A DNA stretch of 64,000 bases from Bacteroidetes bacterium 41-46. GTDB lineage: Bacteria > Bacteroidota > Bacteroidia > Bacteroidales > UBA932. The DNA is taken from NCBI GenBank assembly GCA_001897515.1, contig MKTA01000006.1, positions 1-64,000 on the forward strand, in the 5' to 3' direction. Below, one piece after another: positions 28,361 to 37,364 of the stretch. The notes below the pieces were generated by a model, which was given only the letters and a program-made list of their open reading frames with translations, ran no database searches and was not told the origin of the DNA. The translations under genes and the position numbers were made by a program. Every line of letters begins with the position of its first letter. The first letter of the stretch is position 1.

Positions 28361-28368
28361 CAAAGATA
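28361..28368 (-). promoter_or_regulatory. Candidate -7 element for ssb-purA-MFS
   Basis: On the minus strand TATCTTTG matches the Bacteroidota -7 consensus, placing a start of transcription near 28355 and a leader of about 20 bases. No good TTTG lies 19-21 bases upstream, so the element is only half supported. Confidence 0.45.
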
Positions 28369-28375
28369 GCAAATT

Positions 28376-29131
28376 TTACCAATTGGCAGCCATCTTTTCC
28401 ATAGCCTCAATATTGGGTTTTCTGCCTGTAAAAATTAAAAATGAATATACAGCTTGATTGATTAACCAGGCTATTCCACTTATATAAATTCCCCCCTCTC
28501 TCTTAACGGCGGAATTTAGCGAAGGGTTTTTATAACGAGCTTCAAGTACTATTTTGTTGCTGAAATCAAGTCCCGAGAGCAATGTGTGTTTTACAGGAAG
28601 GGTATCCACAATTACATCAGACTCTTTTGCACACTCCATTACATCTTTCAGGTTGCAATAACCCATTCCTTTGGATATTGTATGAGGTTCGGCTTTGAAT
28701 GCCTCCCTGTTTGAGACAGTCACATCCAGGCCCATATCCTGGAGTGCTACAGCAGCTGCTTTTCCGGCACCTCCGTAGCCGATTACTAGAGCAGACATGC
28801 CCATTTTTACATACCCCTGCAGAGAACCGGTTACTCCAAAATAATCTGTATTGAATGCATGAATTTTTTCTCCTTCAAACATTAGAAGGTTAATTGCAAG
28901 AATTCGCTCTGAATACACGTCATAAACATCCACATACTTATCTATGTCCTCTTTGAAGGGAGTTGTTACATTAATCCCTTTAAAATCATTTAATAATGCA
29001 AACTCTAATCCCTTCTCTAGTGAACTGAAGTCTAGCAACTCATAAGTATCTCTTTTTGAATTGTAGGCCGCTTTGAATAGCTGTGGACTCTTGCTGTGTG
29101 AAATTGATTCGCCTAAAAGACCAAATCTCAT
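28376..29131 (-). CDS. aroE: Shikimate dehydrogenase
   Basis: AroE reduces 3-dehydroshikimate to shikimate with NADPH in aromatic amino acid synthesis. The 251-residue protein has the shikimate-binding SHSKSPQLF at residues about 11-19. The catalytic Lys is in NVTTPFKEDI, and the Asp region is AFNTDYFG. The Rossmann motif is VIGYGGAGKAAAVAL. It is slightly short for the family but complete. It follows the methyltransferase gene by 23 bases. aroK lies in a different operon at 33.3 kb. Confidence 0.95.
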   Translation of the reverse strand: MRFGLLGESISHSKSPQLFKAAYNSKRDTYELLDFSSLEKGLEFALLNDFKGINVTTPFKEDIDKYVDVYDVYSERILAINLLMFEGEKIHAFNTDYFGVTGSLQGYVKMGMSALVIGYGGAGKAAAVALQDMGLDVTVSNREAFKAEPHTISKGMGYCNLKDVMECAKESDVIVDTLPVKHTLLSGLDFSNKIVLEARYKNPSLNSAVKREGGIYISGIAWLINQAVYSFLIFTGRKPNIEAMEKMAANW

Positions 29132-29154
29132 CTCTCTCCTCCTCCCGTTTTTAA

Positions 29155-29946
29155 TTATTTAAAATTTCTTTGTCTCAGAGCTTCAAAACAAATAATTGCC
29201 GTTGAGACAGATACGTTAAGTGAATCTAGTTCGCCTCTCATTGGAATCTTTACTCTTTTGTCCGCCCTCTCTCTCCAAAACTCCTTAAGCCCATCTGCCT
29301 CTGTTCCCATTACTATAGCCATGGGTGAGCGCATATCACTTAGGTGATACCACTCAGATGCCTGAAGCTCTGCTGTAAATATAGATATTTTATTTTTTTT
29401 AAGCCATTTGTAAGCGTCTTCAGATGTACATGAGATCACTTGATTTGTAAAAATCCCTCCCAGGCTGGATCTGATAATGTTTGGATTGAAAAGATCTGTC
29501 AGGGGGTCGCAGACTATTACTGCATCCGCCATTGCAGCGTCAGCTGTTCTTAAAACTGCTCCAAGGTTACCAGGCTTTTCAACAGCTTCAAGCAATATAA
29601 TCAGAGGGTTGTCACTTAGCTTTACATCGCTTAGCTTCATCTCTCTCTCTCTTACTATTGCAATTATTCCCTCAGTTGTTCCTCTGTAGGCAATTTTCTG
29701 ATAGAGGTCGGCAGAGACCCTGTGTATGTGTTCAGCTTTCAAGGATTCACACATGGTTTCACCTGACATTCCAGCCACTATGTATAGAGAGTGAAACTCA
29801 AAAGAGGCCTTTGCGGCTGCAGAGCACTCTCGGGCACCCTCAATTACAAAGAGACCTCTCTTCCTCCTCTCTGAAGATTTTGAGGAGAGAGAGAGGAGCT
29901 CTTTAATCCTTGGATTCTGAGCAGATGTTATGATAGTTTCATTCAT
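29155..29946 (-). CDS. RNA 2'-O-methyltransferase of the SpoU/TrmH family
   Basis: This 263-residue enzyme belongs to the SPOUT knotted methyltransferases and is likely to methylate a ribose in rRNA or tRNA with S-adenosylmethionine. The three family motifs are present: [16 protein letters not shown], then VMGTEADGL, and [15 protein letters not shown] at the C-terminus. The N-terminal 90 residues form a substrate-binding (L30e-like) domain. It overlaps the end of lysS by 8 bases. The exact target (RlmB-like or TrmH-like) cannot be told from sequence. Confidence 0.93.
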   Translation of the reverse strand: MNETIITSAQNPRIKELLSLSSKSSERRKRGLFVIEGARECSAAAKASFEFHSLYIVAGMSGETMCESLKAEHIHRVSADLYQKIAYRGTTEGIIAIVREREMKLSDVKLSDNPLIILLEAVEKPGNLGAVLRTADAAMADAVIVCDPLTDLFNPNIIRSSLGGIFTNQVISCTSEDAYKWLKKNKISIFTAELQASEWYHLSDMRSPMAIVMGTEADGLKEFWRERADKRVKIPMRGELDSLNVSVSTAIICFEALRQRNFK

Positions 29947-31468
29947 TCTTTGCCTGTGGCTTCTCCGGCCTCATCTGAGGGAAGAATAACACATCCTGTA
30001 TAGATGAAGAATTTGTCATGAACATTGTAAGTCTGTCTATTCCTATACCCATTCCTGATGTAGGGGGCATACCGTACTCAAGTGACCTTACAAAATCCAT
30101 ATCAATAAACATAGCCTCATCGTCTCCCTTGTCTTTAAGCTTAACCTGCTCCTTAAATCTTTCAAGCTGGTCTATTGGGTCATTAAGCTCGCTATATGCA
30201 TTTGCAAGCTCTTTGCCGTTAACAAAAAGTTCAAACCTCTCCGTCAGTGCCGGATTAGAGCGATGCCTCTTGGTAAGGGGAGAGGTCTCCACAGGGTAGT
30301 CTGTAATAAATGTAGGCTGAATAAGGTGATCTTCACAATACTCACCAAAAATTGCGTCAATTAGCTTACCAACTCCCATGCTCTTTGATACAGGTACATT
30401 GAGTCTGCCACAAACCTCTCTTAGCTCCTCTTCGTTCATTCCCGATACATCAACGCCGGCGTACTCCTTTATTGCTTCCAGCATAGGTAGTCTGCGGAAC
30501 GGAGCTTTGAAGTCAATCTCCTTATCTCCTAATTGTACCTTGGTTGTCCCGTGAAGAGTCATCGCAACCCTCTCAATCATCTTCTCAACAAACTCCATCA
30601 TCCAGAAGTAATCTTTGTATGCCACATAGATTTCCAGAACTGTAAACTCAGGGTTATGTGTACGGTCCATCCCTTCATTTCTGAAGTCCTTTGCAAACTC
30701 GTAAACACCAGTATATCCACCTACAATCAGCCTCTTTAGGTATAGTTCGTTTGCAATCCTCAGATAGAGCGGAATGTCAAGTGCATTGTGATGTGTGATG
30801 AAGGGTCTTGCTGTTGCTCCTCCCGGTATAGGCTGTAGTATAGGTGTTTCCACCTCCATATATCCGTGTTCGTTGAAGAAGCTCCTCATTGTGTTCATGA
30901 TCTGGGTCCTCTTCATAAAAGTCTCCCTTACCTGAGGATTAACAATCAGATCAACATAGCGCATTCTGTATCTTAGTTCCGGATCTGAAAATGCATCGTA
31001 TTTCTGCCCATCCTTCTCCTTAACTATAGGTAGAACCCTAAGCGACTTACTAAGCACAGTAAGCTCTTTGGCATGTATTGAAAGTTCCCCGGCCTGTGTA
31101 ATAAATGCATAACCCTTTATCCCTACTATATCTCCTATATCAAGCAGTTTTTTGAAGACTGTGTTGTACATTGTCTTATCCTCTCCCGGGCAAATCTCGT
31201 CCCTTTTGACATATATCTGTATTCGTCCTCTCTCATCCTGGATCTCCATAAATGCAGCGGCACCCATTATCCTTCTGGTCATTATCCTGCCTGCAATGGA
31301 AATATCCTTTAAATTTTCCTTTTCAGGATCGTACTGCTCCCTGATTTGACTGGTTGTAATATTTATATCGTAAGCGGCTGCAGGGTAGGGGTCAATCCCA
31401 ATCTCCCTCATCGCCTTCAGCGAATCTCTTCTTATTATTTCCTGCTCGCTGAGCTCTGTGTAATCCAT
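29939..31468 (-). CDS. lysS: Lysyl-tRNA synthetase (class II)
   Basis: LysRS charges tRNA-Lys. I choose the ATG at 31468 ([17 protein letters not shown]), giving 509 residues. A 9-codon extension (MHFNKIFNC) is possible but lies in the likely leader. The OB-fold anticodon domain includes [19 protein letters not shown]. The class II catalytic core includes [18 protein letters not shown] (motif 2) and [11 protein letters not shown] (motif 3). It heads the minus-strand operon lysS-methyltransferase-aroE-ssb-purA-MFS and is divergent from recJ. Confidence 0.97.
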   Translation of the reverse strand: MDYTELSEQEIIRRDSLKAMREIGIDPYPAAAYDINITTSQIREQYDPEKENLKDISIAGRIMTRRIMGAAAFMEIQDERGRIQIYVKRDEICPGEDKTMYNTVFKKLLDIGDIVGIKGYAFITQAGELSIHAKELTVLSKSLRVLPIVKEKDGQKYDAFSDPELRYRMRYVDLIVNPQVRETFMKRTQIMNTMRSFFNEHGYMEVETPILQPIPGGATARPFITHHNALDIPLYLRIANELYLKRLIVGGYTGVYEFAKDFRNEGMDRTHNPEFTVLEIYVAYKDYFWMMEFVEKMIERVAMTLHGTTKVQLGDKEIDFKAPFRRLPMLEAIKEYAGVDVSGMNEEELREVCGRLNVPVSKSMGVGKLIDAIFGEYCEDHLIQPTFITDYPVETSPLTKRHRSNPALTERFELFVNGKELANAYSELNDPIDQLERFKEQVKLKDKGDDEAMFIDMDFVRSLEYGMPPTSGMGIGIDRLTMFMTNSSSIQDVLFFPQMRPEKPQAKNE

Positions 31469-31492
31469 ACAATTGAAGATTTTATTAAAGTG

Positions 31493-31524
31493 CAAAAGTA
31501 GGTTTTTTTATCTACTTTTTGAAA
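31493..31524 (-). promoter_or_regulatory. Promoter of lysS
   Basis: On the minus strand TTTC (31524-31521) is followed after 20 bases by TACTTTTG (31500-31493), close to the Bacteroidota consensus. Predicted transcription start is near 31486, giving a leader of about 17 bases. It faces the recJ -7 box, so the two promoters share a few tens of bases. Confidence 0.6.
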
Positions 31525-31533
31525 TATAATAGT

Positions 31534-31541
31534 TATCTTTG
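31534..31541 (+). promoter_or_regulatory. Candidate -7 element of recJ
   Basis: TATCTTTG is an exact -7 consensus match only 7 bases before the recJ ATG at 31549. Transcription would start at or next to the ATG, so the mRNA would be leaderless or nearly so. No clear TTTG is found at the usual distance. Confidence 0.5.
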
Positions 31542-31548
31542 TCAGGAT

Positions 31549-33282
31549 ATGGCACTGGATAAGCAATGGATAGTAAAGGAGCCGGGAAACCCGGCATTAG
31601 TTCGTAAACTCGCTGAGGACCTGGGAGTAGATGAAGCGTTGGCAAATTTGCTGGTTCAGAGGAATATAAAGACTTTCGCAGAGGCAAAGTCTTTTTTTCG
31701 CCCCAAACTTGAGGAGTTGCATGATCCGTTCCTGATGAAGGATATGGACAAGGCTGTAGAGAGACTGGACAAGGCTCTTACGGACAATGAAAAAATCCTT
31801 GTTTACGGAGATTATGATGTTGACGGAACAACAGCTGTTGCGCTGGTGTTTTCTTTCCTCAGAAATCATCACAAAAATCTTGGATATTACATACCTGACA
31901 GATATAATGAGGGATATGGCGTATCCTACAAAGGGATTGACTGGGCACATGAGAACGGTTACACGCTTATTATTGCTCTTGACTGTGGAATTAAAGCGGT
32001 AGAAAAGGTTGCCTATGCCCAGACTCTGGGAATTGATTTTATAATTTGTGACCACCACCTGCCAGACGACCGTCTTCCTGATGCAGTGGCTGTTTTGGAT
32101 CCTAAAAGGTCAGACTGCTCATACCCTTTTGATGACCTTTCAGGTTGCGGAGTGGGATTCAAGTTTATGCAGGCCTTTGCTTCCCTTAGAAATCTTGATT
32201 TCAGTGAGCTCATTCCTCTGATGGATCTGTTGGTTGTAAGCATAGCATCAGATCTGGTGCTTATGACAGGTGAAAACAGAATTCTTGCCCACTTTGGACT
32301 TAAACAGTTAAATGAAAATCCAAGAAAAGGTCTTCTGTCAATTATCAAACTGTCAGGCCTTGAAAAGCATATTATTACAATTGATGATATAGTATTCAAA
32401 ATAGGGCCGAGGATTAACGCGGCCGGGAGGATGGAGTCCGGAAAGACTGCCGTTGATCTTTTAATTAGCCGCAATGATGTTGAGGCAAAAAATATAGGGG
32501 ATACAATAAATACTCATAATAACGACAGAAAAAGCATTGACAGGGAGATTACCCAGGCAGCAATAGAGATGGCTGCCACAGCAAAAGACTATGCTGAGAG
32601 AAACTCAACTGTCCTTTATAATCCATCCTGGCACAAAGGTGTTCTTGGCATTGTAGCCTCCAGACTTGTTGAAACATATTATCGTCCTACCATAGTGCTA
32701 ACTGAGTCTAATGGGTATATTACCGGATCTGCCAGAAGTATTCCCGGCTTTGACCTCTATGAGGCAATAGAGAGCTGCTCAGATCTTCTTGTTAACTTTG
32801 GAGGGCACATGTATGCAGCAGGTTTAACTCTAGAAGAGAAAAATTTTGCTCAATTCTGCACAAGATTTGAAGATTTTGTAAAGAATAAGATTACTAAGGA
32901 GCTGCTTACTCCTATCGTTAATATTGATACATATCTTGAATTCAGGCAGATTACCCCTAAATTCTTTAGAATATTAAAGCAGTTTCAGCCATTTGGTCCG
33001 GGTAATATGTCGCCCGTCTTTATTACAGAGAATGTCTATGACAATGGCAATGGAAGAAGAGTAGGTTCTGAAGCCGGACACCTTAAACTGGAACTGATAC
33101 AGGAGGATGAGCCCCACAGGCATATCTCGGCAATTGCATTTAACAGGGCAGAACATTTTGAGCATTTAAGATCAGGTAATGCTGTAGATATTTGCTATTC
33201 AATAGCAGAGAACTATTACAGAGGCATAGCCAATATTCAGCTAAGGGTAAAAGATATAAAGCTCAGAGAGGAGATTATATAG
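31549..33282 (+). CDS. recJ: Single-stranded-DNA-specific exonuclease RecJ
   Basis: RecJ is a 5'-3' single-strand exonuclease of the DHH family, used in recombination and mismatch repair. I place the start at the ATG at 31549 (MALDKQWIVKEPG), giving 577 residues. A TTG 30 bases upstream would sit within the promoter. The metal-binding motif GDYDVDG is at 87-93 and DHH at 168-170. The DHHA1 domain has FGGHMYAAGLTL, followed by the C-terminal OB fold. Its 3' end overlaps aroK, on the opposite strand, by 8 bases. Confidence 0.97.
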   Translation: MALDKQWIVKEPGNPALVRKLAEDLGVDEALANLLVQRNIKTFAEAKSFFRPKLEELHDPFLMKDMDKAVERLDKALTDNEKILVYGDYDVDGTTAVALVFSFLRNHHKNLGYYIPDRYNEGYGVSYKGIDWAHENGYTLIIALDCGIKAVEKVAYAQTLGIDFIICDHHLPDDRLPDAVAVLDPKRSDCSYPFDDLSGCGVGFKFMQAFASLRNLDFSELIPLMDLLVVSIASDLVLMTGENRILAHFGLKQLNENPRKGLLSIIKLSGLEKHIITIDDIVFKIGPRINAAGRMESGKTAVDLLISRNDVEAKNIGDTINTHNNDRKSIDREITQAAIEMAATAKDYAERNSTVLYNPSWHKGVLGIVASRLVETYYRPTIVLTESNGYITGSARSIPGFDLYEAIESCSDLLVNFGGHMYAAGLTLEEKNFAQFCTRFEDFVKNKITKELLTPIVNIDTYLEFRQITPKFFRILKQFQPFGPGNMSPVFITENVYDNGNGRRVGSEAGHLKLELIQEDEPHRHISAIAFNRAEHFEHLRSGNAVDICYSIAENYYRGIANIQLRVKDIKLREEII

Positions 33283-33793
33283 AATCCATTATTATAGTAA
33301 GTATCTCTCTAAGACTCTTCTCATCCACGTCAACCGTCAATTTTGCAGCGGTTTCGTAACCTGGCTTCCTGTCTTTATAAAGTCTGGCAATCTCCAGTTT
33401 CAAGTCAGAATCGTTTTTATCCATAACCAAGGGTCTGCTTTTGCGTGCCTTGGTAAGACGTTTTGCAATGGTATCAACTGATGCCTTTAGATATATACAG
33501 AATGTTCTAGATGTTACTAAATCTCTGTTTTTTTGAGACAGAAGTGCTCCCCCTCCTAATGAAACCACTAAAACTTTCTCGGAGCAATTTTCAATTAAAT
33601 CAGCGAGATAGGCTTCTTCTAACTCTCTGAAATAGCTCTCCCCGTTTTGCTGAAATATTTGTTCAATACTATTATCCTCTCCAAGCTCTATAAGTGTGTC
33701 AAGATCGGCACATCTGCAATAGAGAAGAGATGCTAACTTTGAGGCAATTGTGCTCTTGCCTACTCCCATAAAACCTGTGAGAGTAATTATCAT
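33275..33793 (-). CDS. aroK: Shikimate kinase
   Basis: AroK phosphorylates shikimate on the 3-hydroxyl with ATP. The 172-residue protein has the Walker A motif GFMGVGKST at residues 7-15. The shikimate-binding Asp region is DLDTLIE, and the GGG motif is VSLGGGALL. It lies 2 bases after parC and ends the operon pseudouridine synthase-era-parC-aroK. It overlaps recJ tail-to-tail, leaving no room for a terminator hairpin. Confidence 0.96.
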   Translation of the reverse strand: MIITLTGFMGVGKSTIASKLASLLYCRCADLDTLIELGEDNSIEQIFQQNGESYFRELEEAYLADLIENCSEKVLVVSLGGGALLSQKNRDLVTSRTFCIYLKASVDTIAKRLTKARKSRPLVMDKNDSDLKLEIARLYKDRKPGYETAAKLTVDVDEKSLREILTIIMDSI

Positions 33794-33795
33794 AA

Positions 33796-36444
33796 CTAGA
33801 AAAGAGTTGGAGAGTCATCGGGAACCGGGGCTTGTTGTTCGTCTGCTCCTGTTATAGGTTCGTCAATTTCATCAATCTCTTTTTGCAAGGGCTCTATAAA
33901 TTTTACAGACTCCACCTCAAAGTTTGTAACCCGTTTTCCTTTAGCACGAATGCTTTTACCCGCAATGAATGTCTCCACATCAATAATCTCTTTTGCTCTT
34001 TTTGCATGTTTTCCTCCGAAGGTAATTTCAATCTGAGGGTATTTATCAGAGGATATATCTAAAAGATAACTTCCGGGAGCTTCTGAGATAAAAGGCAGAA
34101 CAATGTTGTCGTTAGGTTCAAATGGGAATCGTTTAACATAATAACAAGAGAGTTCACCATCATAGTATATTGCAGTGTAGAGTTTTTGAGTGTCAAGCTT
34201 CTCTACAATTTTCAGATCTCCCTGATAGCGGTTGCTTAGGTCAAAATTCGTTGTGTAGTACTCGCCATTTTTACAAATAGCCAATATATGATCCCCTTGC
34301 AGATACTCGCCAAGGTAAATTCCTCTTGAGTCAGTGTTAAGTCTGTTAATATCTGTGTCAAACCAGATTGCCTGCCCGCCAAATTGTGAAACTCCTTTTG
34401 ACTTCAGCTGAATTTTATGGACAGGATTTCTGCTGAAGACATTTCCTTTTGACCCTCTGTTCTTTATCGCCAGAGTAGAAAAGTCATATTCAAAAATCAA
34501 TTTTTTGAGCTTAGGTCTAGGTTTCAGGAAGACCTTCAGAATCTCGGCCTCTCCGTTAGGATTTGCAGTAAACCATAGTATCTGCGAACCATCTCTTCCC
34601 TGAGTAAGATCATACTCCTTGTCCCTTGTTATGCTTGTAACGGCAAAACGTTTGACAAAATATTCGCCACTCTTCCCGTGTCTGTAAACTGCGTTATAAA
34701 CAGTTCTTTCGTCGTTTTTCTTGAAGACCCCTACATGTATGATTCCCTTTCCTACAAATGCTTTGTCCTGAATTTTGGTTACCAGATATTTTCCATTAGA
34801 GAGGAATATTATAATATCATCAATATCTGAACATTCGCAAACAAAATCAGCATTCTCATCCCTTCTCAGATCCATTCCTACAAACCCCTCGTCTCTGTTG
34901 GCATACAGTTTTGCATTTGCTGCCACAACTTTTGTGGCCTCAATTGTCTCAAAACTGGTTATTATGGTTTTTCTTGGAAACCTCTCTCCGTATTTTTTCT
35001 TAAGCTGCTGGAAATATTTTATTGTATAAGAATTTAGATTCTCCAGATTGTTCCTGACCTCAGCCATCTCATCTTCCATTTTTTTAATGGAGTCTTCAAG
35101 TGCCTTTAGATCAAACATTGATATCTTTCTTACCGGCTTTTCGACCAGTTTAAGAACATCCTCTCTTGTTACGGGCTTACGCAGCCTCTCTTGATACGCT
35201 AAAAGTTCTCTCTCAATATTATCAAGCTGATCTCTCCATGTCTCAGTTTTTTGCTCCAGCTCTTTGTAAATTTTCTCTTCAAAGAATATCTTTTCAAGAG
35301 AGGTGTAGTGCCATGAGTCTTCTAGTTCAGAAAGCCGTATCTCCAGCTCCAGCCTCAATAGACTTTTGGTGTATTCTGCGTTGTGGCGGAGAATTTCGTC
35401 CACACCAATGAAACATGGATGGCTATCCTTGATTACGCAGGAGTTTGGTGAAATTGAGACCTCACAATCAGTAAATGCGTATAGTGCATCAATAGTCTTG
35501 TCCGGGGATACTTCGTTATGAAGATGGACTACTATCTCAGCACCGGAAGATGTGTTGTCATCAACTTTTCTGATTTTTATCTTACCCTTGTCATTCGCCT
35601 TAAGGATAGACTCAATAAGTTTTCCTGTGGTTTGACCGAATGGTATCTCTGTAATGGCAAGGGTCCTCTTATCAACCTTTGTTATTTTGGCTCTTACTTT
35701 AACCGCCCCGCCTCTCAGACCCTGATTGTATTTACTGCAATCTGCAAGACCGCCTGTAGGGAAATCAGGCAAGATTATGAACTCCTTATTATTTAGATAG
35801 GCAATACAACCATCTATAAGCTCGTTAATATTATGAGGGAGAATTTTTGATGCTAGTCCTACGGCAATACCCTCTACACCTTGCGCTAAAAGCAGTGGAA
35901 ATTTAACGGGGAGGTTGACTGGCTCCTGATTTCTCCCGTCATAAGAGGGCATCCACTCTGTTGTCTTGGGGTTAAAGACTACCTCATTTGCAAATTTGCT
36001 GAGTCTGGCCTCTATATACCTTGGGGCAGCTGCACTGTCTCCTGTCAGAGTATTACCCCAGTTGCCCTGGCAGTCAACCAACAGATCCTTTTGACCTAAC
36101 TGAACAAGGGCATCCCCTATAGATGCATCCCCGTGTGGATGGAATTGCATTGTATGGCCAATAATATTGGCCACTTTATTGTATCGCCCGTCATCCATCC
36201 TCTTCATGGAGTGCAGGATTCTTCTCTGCACGGGTTTCAGACCATCATTGATATGAGGTACTGCCCTCTCAAGTATAACATAAGACGCATAGTCAAGGAA
36301 CCAATCTTTGTACATTCCTGTAAGTTTGTACTTCTTGTCTCCCTCATTAATCAGTTTGTCGTACTTGCTGTTCTCAGATGATTCGGAAATGTCGTCAGAC
36401 TCCTCCTGAAGTTCGGGTTCGTAGTCAAGGTCGGGGGTGCTCAT
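33796..36444 (-). CDS. parC: DNA topoisomerase IV subunit A (ParC/GyrA family)
   Basis: This is the DNA-cutting subunit of a type IIA topoisomerase. The 882-residue protein has the quinolone-region block VQRRILHSMKRMDDGRYNKVA and the catalytic Tyr143 in AAPRYIEARLS. The C-terminal domain (from about residue 490) is a beta-pinwheel-like region without a canonical GyrA box (QRRGGKG-like), so ParC is preferred over GyrA. The N-terminal 40 residues are an acidic Ser/Glu-rich extension, as seen in Bacteroidota. The partner parE is not in the window. Confidence 0.93.
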   Translation of the reverse strand: MSTPDLDYEPELQEESDDISESSENSKYDKLINEGDKKYKLTGMYKDWFLDYASYVILERAVPHINDGLKPVQRRILHSMKRMDDGRYNKVANIIGHTMQFHPHGDASIGDALVQLGQKDLLVDCQGNWGNTLTGDSAAAPRYIEARLSKFANEVVFNPKTTEWMPSYDGRNQEPVNLPVKFPLLLAQGVEGIAVGLASKILPHNINELIDGCIAYLNNKEFIILPDFPTGGLADCSKYNQGLRGGAVKVRAKITKVDKRTLAITEIPFGQTTGKLIESILKANDKGKIKIRKVDDNTSSGAEIVVHLHNEVSPDKTIDALYAFTDCEVSISPNSCVIKDSHPCFIGVDEILRHNAEYTKSLLRLELEIRLSELEDSWHYTSLEKIFFEEKIYKELEQKTETWRDQLDNIERELLAYQERLRKPVTREDVLKLVEKPVRKISMFDLKALEDSIKKMEDEMAEVRNNLENLNSYTIKYFQQLKKKYGERFPRKTIITSFETIEATKVVAANAKLYANRDEGFVGMDLRRDENADFVCECSDIDDIIIFLSNGKYLVTKIQDKAFVGKGIIHVGVFKKNDERTVYNAVYRHGKSGEYFVKRFAVTSITRDKEYDLTQGRDGSQILWFTANPNGEAEILKVFLKPRPKLKKLIFEYDFSTLAIKNRGSKGNVFSRNPVHKIQLKSKGVSQFGGQAIWFDTDINRLNTDSRGIYLGEYLQGDHILAICKNGEYYTTNFDLSNRYQGDLKIVEKLDTQKLYTAIYYDGELSCYYVKRFPFEPNDNIVLPFISEAPGSYLLDISSDKYPQIEITFGGKHAKRAKEIIDVETFIAGKSIRAKGKRVTNFEVESVKFIEPLQKEIDEIDEPITGADEQQAPVPDDSPTLF

Positions 36445-36461
36445 TCTGGAATTTGGATTTT

Positions 36462-37364
36462 TTAGTCTTGTATGTATCCAAACTGTTTGAGTTTTCTTTT
36501 ATCTTCTCTCCAGTCCGGATTTACCTTTACAAATATCTGCAAAAAAACCTTTTTTTCAAAAAAGGATTCCATATCCTTTCTTGCAAGAGTGCCCACCTTT
36601 TTGATAGCAGAGCCTGCTTTGCCTATTATTATTCCTTTCTGCGAGTCGCGCATTACATTTATGACTGCTTCAATGGAATAGAGCTCAGGACCCTCTTTGA
36701 ATGAGTCAATTGTTACTTCGGTTGAGTATGGGATCTCTTTGTCGTAAGTGAGTAAAATCTTTTCTCTTATTATTTCAGAAGCAAAAAAGCGAAGATTTCT
36801 GTCAGTGAACACATCTTTATCGTACCACGCCGGGCTTTCGGGAATTAGTTCAATAATTCTAGACAGAAGGGGAGATACATTGAACTTCTCCTGGGCAGAT
36901 ACTGGAAAAATCTCTGCTCTGGGAACCAGTTCTCTCCATCTCTCATACAGGGCCTCCAGATCTGATTGACTGGATAAATCTATCTTGTTGATGATTAATA
37001 GTACAGGAGATGCAACTCTGTTTAATTTTTCAATATACTCCTCATTTTTTGTACTCTTCTCAACTACATCTGTTACATACAGAATAACATCTGCATCACC
37101 AATTGCTGTCTCTACAAAATTCATCATACTCTCCTGAAGTTTGTAGCTGGGTCTGAGTATACCCGGAGTGTCGGAAAAGACAAGCTGATAGTCATCCCCG
37201 TTCACAATACCCATAATTCTATGCCTTGTAGTCTGGGCCTTAGCTGTTACTATAGAGAGTTTCTCGCCGACAAGTGCATTCATAAGGGTAGATTTGCCAA
37301 CATTTGGATTACCAATAATGTTGACAAATCCAGACTTGTGAATTTTGTTTGCACTACTATTCAT
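36462..37364 (-). CDS. era: GTPase Era
   Basis: Era is a small-ribosomal-subunit assembly GTPase that binds 16S rRNA. The 300-residue protein has G1 GNPNVGKST (about 18-26), G3 DTPG, G4 NKID and a C-terminal KH domain with IIIGKAGSAIKKVG. Its start overlaps the upstream pseudouridine synthase by 8 bases, and it is followed by parC after 17 bases. Confidence 0.97.
   Translation of the reverse strand: MNSSANKIHKSGFVNIIGNPNVGKSTLMNALVGEKLSIVTAKAQTTRHRIMGIVNGDDYQLVFSDTPGILRPSYKLQESMMNFVETAIGDADVILYVTDVVEKSTKNEEYIEKLNRVASPVLLIINKIDLSSQSDLEALYERWRELVPRAEIFPVSAQEKFNVSPLLSRIIELIPESPAWYDKDVFTDRNLRFFASEIIREKILLTYDKEIPYSTEVTIDSFKEGPELYSIEAVINVMRDSQKGIIIGKAGSAIKKVGTLARKDMESFFEKKVFLQIFVKVNPDWREDKRKLKQFGYIQD

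Noticed and set aside
29477-29689. Plus-strand open frames inside the methyltransferase gene
   Set aside because: They are antisense shadows; the minus frame has all three SPOUT motifs.
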